Below are positions 5,591 through 8,491 of a stretch of DNA of 8,491 nt, one piece after another. Source of the DNA: Clostridia bacterium (GTDB lineage Bacteria > Bacillota > Clostridia > TANB77 > CAG-508); NCBI GenBank assembly GCA_900754285.1, contig CAAECB010000067.1:1-8491 (forward strand). Reading direction: 5' to 3'. The translations under genes were made by a program, and so were the position numbers. The notes under the pieces are model-generated. The model had not been told where the DNA came from. It made no database searches and was given only the letters and a program-made list of their open reading frames with translations. Each line of letters opens with the position of its first letter. The first letter of the stretch is position 1.

Positions 5591-6768
5591 TGTTTATCCA
5601 TAATTTAAAATATACAATAAAATCATTATTAAAAAATAGAACATTAATATTTTGGACATTTGCATTTTCAATTATATTAAGCACATTTTTTTATATGGCA
5701 TTTTCCAATATAGAAAATGATGAAAAATTACAAATATTTGATATAGCAGTTATTGATAATGACGGTTTTGAAAAACAAGAGATTTATAAAGAAACATTGA
5801 AAAAGTTATCACAAGAAAGTGATGATAAATTATTCAACATAAAATATGTAGGCAAAGAAGAAGCGGAAGATTTATTAGAAAAATCAGAGATAGAAGGCTA
5901 TATTTTATTTGAAAATGAAACTCCAAAAATAGTAGTAAAAAATACAGGAACATATCAAACAATAATAAAATTTGTAGTAGATGAAATAGAGCAAACAAAA
6001 ATAGTAGTAAGAGATTTAACTGAGCAAGATATAAAAAAAGAAATAGAAAATGGAAATATAAATTTTAATACAGAAAATATAGTAAATAACATTTTAGCTA
6101 AAATAAATAATGAAAAGGTAGAATTAAAAAACATATCAAATTCAAAATTGAGTTATATGATGATAGAATATTACACAGTAATTGCGATGGCATGTATGTA
6201 TGGTGGAATGATAGGAATAACAGCAATAAATGGATGTTTAGCAAATATGAGTAACAGAGGAAAGAGAATAGCTGTATCACCAACTAGAAAGAGTGTTATA
6301 GTTTTAAGTTCAGCAATTGGAGCATATTTTGTAAGCTTAATTGGTGTAGCATTATTAATATTATTTTTAATATTAGCTTTAAAGGTTAATTTTGGGACAA
6401 ATTTGGGATTAGTAATATTATTAGCAATGATAGGAAACTTGGCTGGAACTTCATTAGGAGTGTTAATTGCATCATGTTTTAAAGTTAGTGAAGGTACAAA
6501 AACAGGAATAACAATTTCAGTTTCAATGATTTTATCAGTTTTATCTGGAATGATGGGAGTTACATTAAAATATCTTATAGATAAAAATGCACCAATAATA
6601 AACAGAATGAATCCAAATAATTTAATAACAGATGGATTTTATTCATTATATTATTACAATACTTTAGACAGATATTGGAGTGATATATTAAACTTATTAA
6701 TATTTTCTATAATTTGCTTGGTAATTTCTTTTATAAGTTTAAGGAGGGAGAAGTGTGATAATATTTAA
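5590..6768 (+). CDS. ABC-2 type transporter permease (first subunit, LnrM-like)
   Basis: 392 aa. Layout is that of ABC2_membrane_3 permeases: one N-terminal membrane helix (about 18-38), a large extracytoplasmic region (about 40-188, beginning with 'IFDIAVIDND', a sequence typical of this fold), then about five helices (192-215, 236-264, 271-296, 306-326, 364-384). The segment NPNNLITDGFYSLYYYNTLDRYW (341-363) before the last helix is characteristic. It should pair with the next permease to form the channel. Substrate is unknown; related two-permease systems export lipophilic antibiotics or peptides (linearmycin LnrLMN), and no substrate gene is near. Start ATG 5590 overlaps the ATPase stop; it overlaps the next gene by 14 bases. 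Confidence 0.92.
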   Translation: MFIHNLKYTIKSLLKNRTLIFWTFAFSIILSTFFYMAFSNIENDEKLQIFDIAVIDNDGFEKQEIYKETLKKLSQESDDKLFNIKYVGKEEAEDLLEKSEIEGYILFENETPKIVVKNTGTYQTIIKFVVDEIEQTKIVVRDLTEQDIKKEIENGNINFNTENIVNNILAKINNEKVELKNISNSKLSYMMIEYYTVIAMACMYGGMIGITAINGCLANMSNRGKRIAVSPTRKSVIVLSSAIGAYFVSLIGVALLILFLILALKVNFGTNLGLVILLAMIGNLAGTSLGVLIASCFKVSEGTKTGITISVSMILSVLSGMMGVTLKYLIDKNAPIINRMNPNNLITDGFYSLYYYNTLDRYWSDILNLLIFSIICLVISFISLRREKCDNI

Positions 6769-7900
6769 AACTGTATTAAAAATATTAAATAAACTAAAAG
6801 GAATGCTAATATTGTATACTGTTGTACTTCTTTCAATAACAGTACTTAATCAAACAAGTAAAAATGTAACAAGTTTTGAAGAAACAAAACCAAGTATACT
6901 TGTTATAAATAATGATACAGGAAGTACAATATCAAACGGTTTAGAAGAGTATATAACAGAACATTCAAAAGAAGTTAGTGTTAATAAAACAAATCAAGAT
7001 GCAATTAATGATGCAATATTTTATAGAGATATAAATTATGTAATATATATTCCAGAAAATTTTGAAAAAGATATACTAGCAGGAAATTTACCAGTAATAG
7101 AATATAAATCAAGTGGAGATGAGTATTCATCATATAGTGAGATGTTAGTGGAAAAGTATGTAAAATTGGCACTTGTATATAAAGATTATTATAAAAATGA
7201 AGAATTAATTAATAAAATTAATGAAACGGCTGATATTGATACACAAGTAGAATTAAAAACTAATTTGGATACTTCAAAATTAAGTGCAGCTACTAGATAT
7301 TTTAATTTTTTAAATTATGCTTTTTTAGCGGGTTGTGTTTATTGCATTAGTATGATTTTGGCAAGTTTAAAAGAAAAAAATGTTAATAAAAGGACAATAA
7401 TTAGTAGTTATAGTTTAAAAAAATATAATAGAATTGTACTGTTATCACTTTCATGTGTTATATTTGCAATGTGGTTACTTTACATGATTTTAAGTTTGAT
7501 ATTGTTTAAAGATTTAATGCTAAGTTTAAATGGCATGGCTTTTATAATAAATTCTTTTGTATATGCAATATGTAGTTTGATAATAGGTTTTTTAATTGTA
7601 AATATTACTCAAAATAAAAATGCAATAGGTGGTATTGTAAATGTGGTTGCATTAGGTTCTTCATTTTTATGTGGATGTTTTGTTCCTTTTAATTATATGC
7701 CAGATTATGTTATTAAATTGGCACATATATTGCCTACATATTATTTTGTTTCTAATAATGAACTAATTAAAAACATGGAAGTTTTTGATTTTAATAATAT
7801 TAGACCTTTATTGGTTAATGCTTCTGTAATTATAGTTTTTTGCATAATTTTTGTTGTTTTGACTAATTTTATTAGTAAGAAGAAAAGGGTAATTGAATAG
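6755..7900 (+). CDS. ABC-2 type transporter permease (second subunit, LnrN-like)
   Basis: 381 aa with the same layout as the first permease: N-terminal helix (about 15-33), an extracytoplasmic region (about 35-180, with 'PSILVINNDTGS' at 46-57), then helices at about 187-204, 226-250, 262-284, 290-310 and 354-372. CGCFVPFNYMPDYVIKLAHILPTYY (306-330) matches the family's conserved stretch before the last helix. The GTG start at 6755 is fixed by AAGGAGGGAG (6741-6750) 7 nt before the start codon, and it lies inside the preceding gene, so translation is coupled. Third-position base use shifts within the gene near 7250: A-ending codons dominate before, T-ending after. The terminator follows 6 bases after the stop. 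Confidence 0.92.
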   Translation: MIIFKTVLKILNKLKGMLILYTVVLLSITVLNQTSKNVTSFEETKPSILVINNDTGSTISNGLEEYITEHSKEVSVNKTNQDAINDAIFYRDINYVIYIPENFEKDILAGNLPVIEYKSSGDEYSSYSEMLVEKYVKLALVYKDYYKNEELINKINETADIDTQVELKTNLDTSKLSAATRYFNFLNYAFLAGCVYCISMILASLKEKNVNKRTIISSYSLKKYNRIVLLSLSCVIFAMWLLYMILSLILFKDLMLSLNGMAFIINSFVYAICSLIIGFLIVNITQNKNAIGGIVNVVALGSSFLCGCFVPFNYMPDYVIKLAHILPTYYFVSNNELIKNMEVFDFNNIRPLLVNASVIIVFCIIFVVLTNFISKKKRVIE

Positions 7901-7905
7901 AAAAA

Positions 7906-7946
7906 ATATAGGGGATACTTGTTTAAGCATCCCCCATATAATTTTT
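7906..7946. terminator. Bidirectional intrinsic terminator shared by the exporter operon and the minus-strand RNA
   Basis: ATAT (7906-7909) pairs with ATAT (7936-7939), GGGGAT (7911-7916) with ATCCCC (7929-7934) and CTT with AAG, with single mismatches between, around a GTTT loop. TTTTT (7942-7946) follows on the plus strand and T6 (7906-7901) on the minus strand. It ends the 4318-7900 operon and is the natural end of the minus-strand RNA. Confidence 0.85.
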
Positions 7947-8105
7947 CTGGAAACTTGTTTATAGTTGTTAAACTAAAGGCTCGTTTCTAACCTAATGTTC
8001 GATAGGATATTCGTTTATAGAATTTTCATTCTAAAGGCTCATATCTAACCTAATGTTTAAGATACACTTGTTTATGAAATTAATCAAAGGTTTGTGTGAC
8101 CTAAT
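7913..8105. repeat. Imperfect tandem repeats, period about 53-58 bp, with a fourth partial copy in the terminator
   Basis: On the plus strand close variants of GGATACTTGTTTA begin at 7913 (inside the terminator), 7949, 8005 and about 8061. The element AAAGGCTC...CTAACCTAATGTT occurs at 7975-7999 and 8033-8057 and in degenerate form at 8086-8106. The two better copies are 58 bp apart and the third is 53 bp further. Variation between copies is concentrated in loop positions and in paired positions that compensate. No spacers of the CRISPR kind exist. Confidence 0.7.
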
Positions 8106-8142
8106 TTATTTGATAAATTAATTTATCAATATTAGTATATTC

Positions 8143-8171
8143 ATTATACTTCATTTTATTTATAAAATCAA
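8143..8171 (-). promoter_or_regulatory. Sigma-A promoter of the candidate non-coding RNA
   Basis: On the minus strand TTGATT (8171-8166, 4 of 6), 17 nt, TATAAT (8148-8143, perfect). The start would fall near 8136, just before the repeat modules. The run upstream on the same strand is rich in A and T, as in UP elements. Confidence 0.6.
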
Positions 8172-8369
8172 TATTTTGAGTTAATTTTTTATGGAAAAAT
8201 ATATAGAAATAATCAAAAAACAATAATATAAAAATATTTTTTGCAAAGGTTCAATCTGGTAATAGCACGAAAATATGGTTATGTCAATAAAAGCAGACAA
8301 AAAATCAAAAATAAAAATACCAAAAACTGTAAAAACCAACAGCCGTAAGAAAAAAATACAAAAAAAGGA
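8172..8369. other. AT-rich intergenic stretch without a convincing gene
   Basis: It lies between a leftward promoter (8143-8171) and a rightward one (8370-8398). The only complete small frame of note is 8275-8373 (+), 32 very basic residues, with no SD before its ATG; it also runs into the downstream -35 box, so it is not called as a gene. From about 8280 to 8369 the plus strand is almost pure A and C/G with few T. No hairpin terminator, tRNA or repeat was found. Confidence 0.4.
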
Positions 8370-8398
8370 TTGACAAAAATTTAATCAAAAGGTAAAAT
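8370..8398 (+). promoter_or_regulatory. Near-consensus sigma-A promoter for the gene at the right edge
   Basis: TTGACA (8370-8375, perfect), 17 nt, TAAAAT (8393-8398, 5 of 6). Start near 8405 gives a leader of about 70 nt before the ATG at 8475. The leader has a small hairpin (GTATC 8410-8414 with GATAC 8422-8426) close to its 5' end. Confidence 0.75.
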
Positions 8399-8474
8399 AA
8401 ACACATAATGTATCCACTAGAGATACAAAACACATATTGAAAAAGAAAAGCAACAAAGGAAAAGGCTAAATAGC

Positions 8475-8491
8475 ATGAACATTGAAAAGCA
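8475..8491 (+). CDS. Start of a gene cut by the window end
   Basis: Only MNIEK can be read. ATG 8475 is preceded by AAAGGAAAAGG (8455-8465) at 9 nt and by the strong promoter at 8370-8398, which suggests a real start. Product cannot be named. Upstream in-frame or other starts in the leader run quickly into stops. Confidence 0.45.

Larger units (their letters stand above)
7901..8136 (-). ncRNA. Candidate structured non-coding RNA with three repeated two-hairpin modules
   Basis: Read on the minus strand, about 236 nt from a start near 8136 to T6 at 7906-7901. It opens with a hairpin (20-bp palindrome 8110-8129, inside CTAAT/ATTAG at 8135-8131 and 8105-8101). Three modules follow, each with stem A (AGGTT...AGCCT, or AGGT...ACCT) closing a 7-nt loop in every copy (8102-8088, 8051-8035, 7993-7977). 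Stem B comes next: TAGAAT-GAAA-ATTCTA in module 2 (8033-8018), TAGTT-TAAC-AACTA in module 3 (7975-7962), and a 3-bp TGA/TCA version in module 1 (8086-8075). Stem sequences change together while pairing is kept, which supports RNA structure over simple DNA repeats. No reading frame of note occurs. I do not recognise the family. Confidence 0.55.

Noticed and set aside
7937..7942. TATAAT on the plus strand as a promoter for a plus-strand repeat RNA
   Set aside because: No -35 at usable distance, it overlaps the terminator, and the GAAA loop, U-run and promoter all favour the minus strand.
7913..8105. CRISPR array
   Set aside because: Units are imperfect, differ in length, and have no unique spacers between identical repeats; no cas gene is near.
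8241..8270. GGTTCAATCT as the T-arm of a tRNA
   Set aside because: No acceptor, D or anticodon stem can be formed around it on either strand.
8275..8373. 32-residue very basic + frame (MVMSIKADKK...)
   Set aside because: No SD before the ATG, it reads into the -35 box of the next promoter, and its Lys-rich content follows from A-rich DNA.

Overview
This AT-rich window, with TTG/GTG starts, strong AGGAGG-type ribosome binding sites and ATA/AGA/TTA-rich codon use, looks like a low-GC Bacillota chromosome, most likely an uncharacterised member of Clostridia. Family content (DUF421/DUF4363 pair, 4-TM holin-like protein, two-permease ABC-2 exporter) fits this. The genus cannot be told from the sequence.

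Layout. (1) 108-791 (+) encodes a left-handed beta-helix protein like the acetyltransferase half of GlmU. It faces a small 4-TM 'phage holin family' membrane protein (885-1256, -) across a bidirectional terminator and a 26-bp perfect palindrome. (2) A divergent pair follows: the holin-like gene leaves leftwards from a promoter resembling the sporulation sigma-G consensus, and a DUF421 (YetF-like) gene plus a DUF4363 gene run rightwards as an operon, both probably using TTG starts. (3) 2569-3061 holds no long frame but contains a complete small gene on the minus strand: a 51-codon membrane-anchored peptide with its own sigma-A promoter, SD and terminator. A helically phased GTAA/A-tract array lies just upstream of its promoter. 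(4) metK (SAM synthetase, -) is divergent from a four-gene + operon: an unrecognised 161-aa soluble protein, an ABC ATPase and two ABC-2 permeases (LnrLMN-like exporter layout). metK has a short leader with no room for a SAM riboswitch.

(5) The most unusual part is 7901-8171. On the minus strand it reads as a self-contained non-coding transcription unit: promoter TTGATT-N17-TATAAT, a 5' hairpin, three copies of a two-hairpin module whose stems vary in a compensating way (7-nt loops kept, one GAAA tetraloop), and a terminator shared with the exporter operon. A motif close to TAAACAAGTATCC occurs four times, the last inside the terminator. I do not recognise this RNA (about 235 nt) as a known family. 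(6) The right edge carries a near-consensus + promoter (8370-8398), a leader and the first codons of a gene cut by the window end.

The genes form separate small units, mostly membrane functions plus metK. No mobile element, CRISPR array, tRNA or rRNA was seen.
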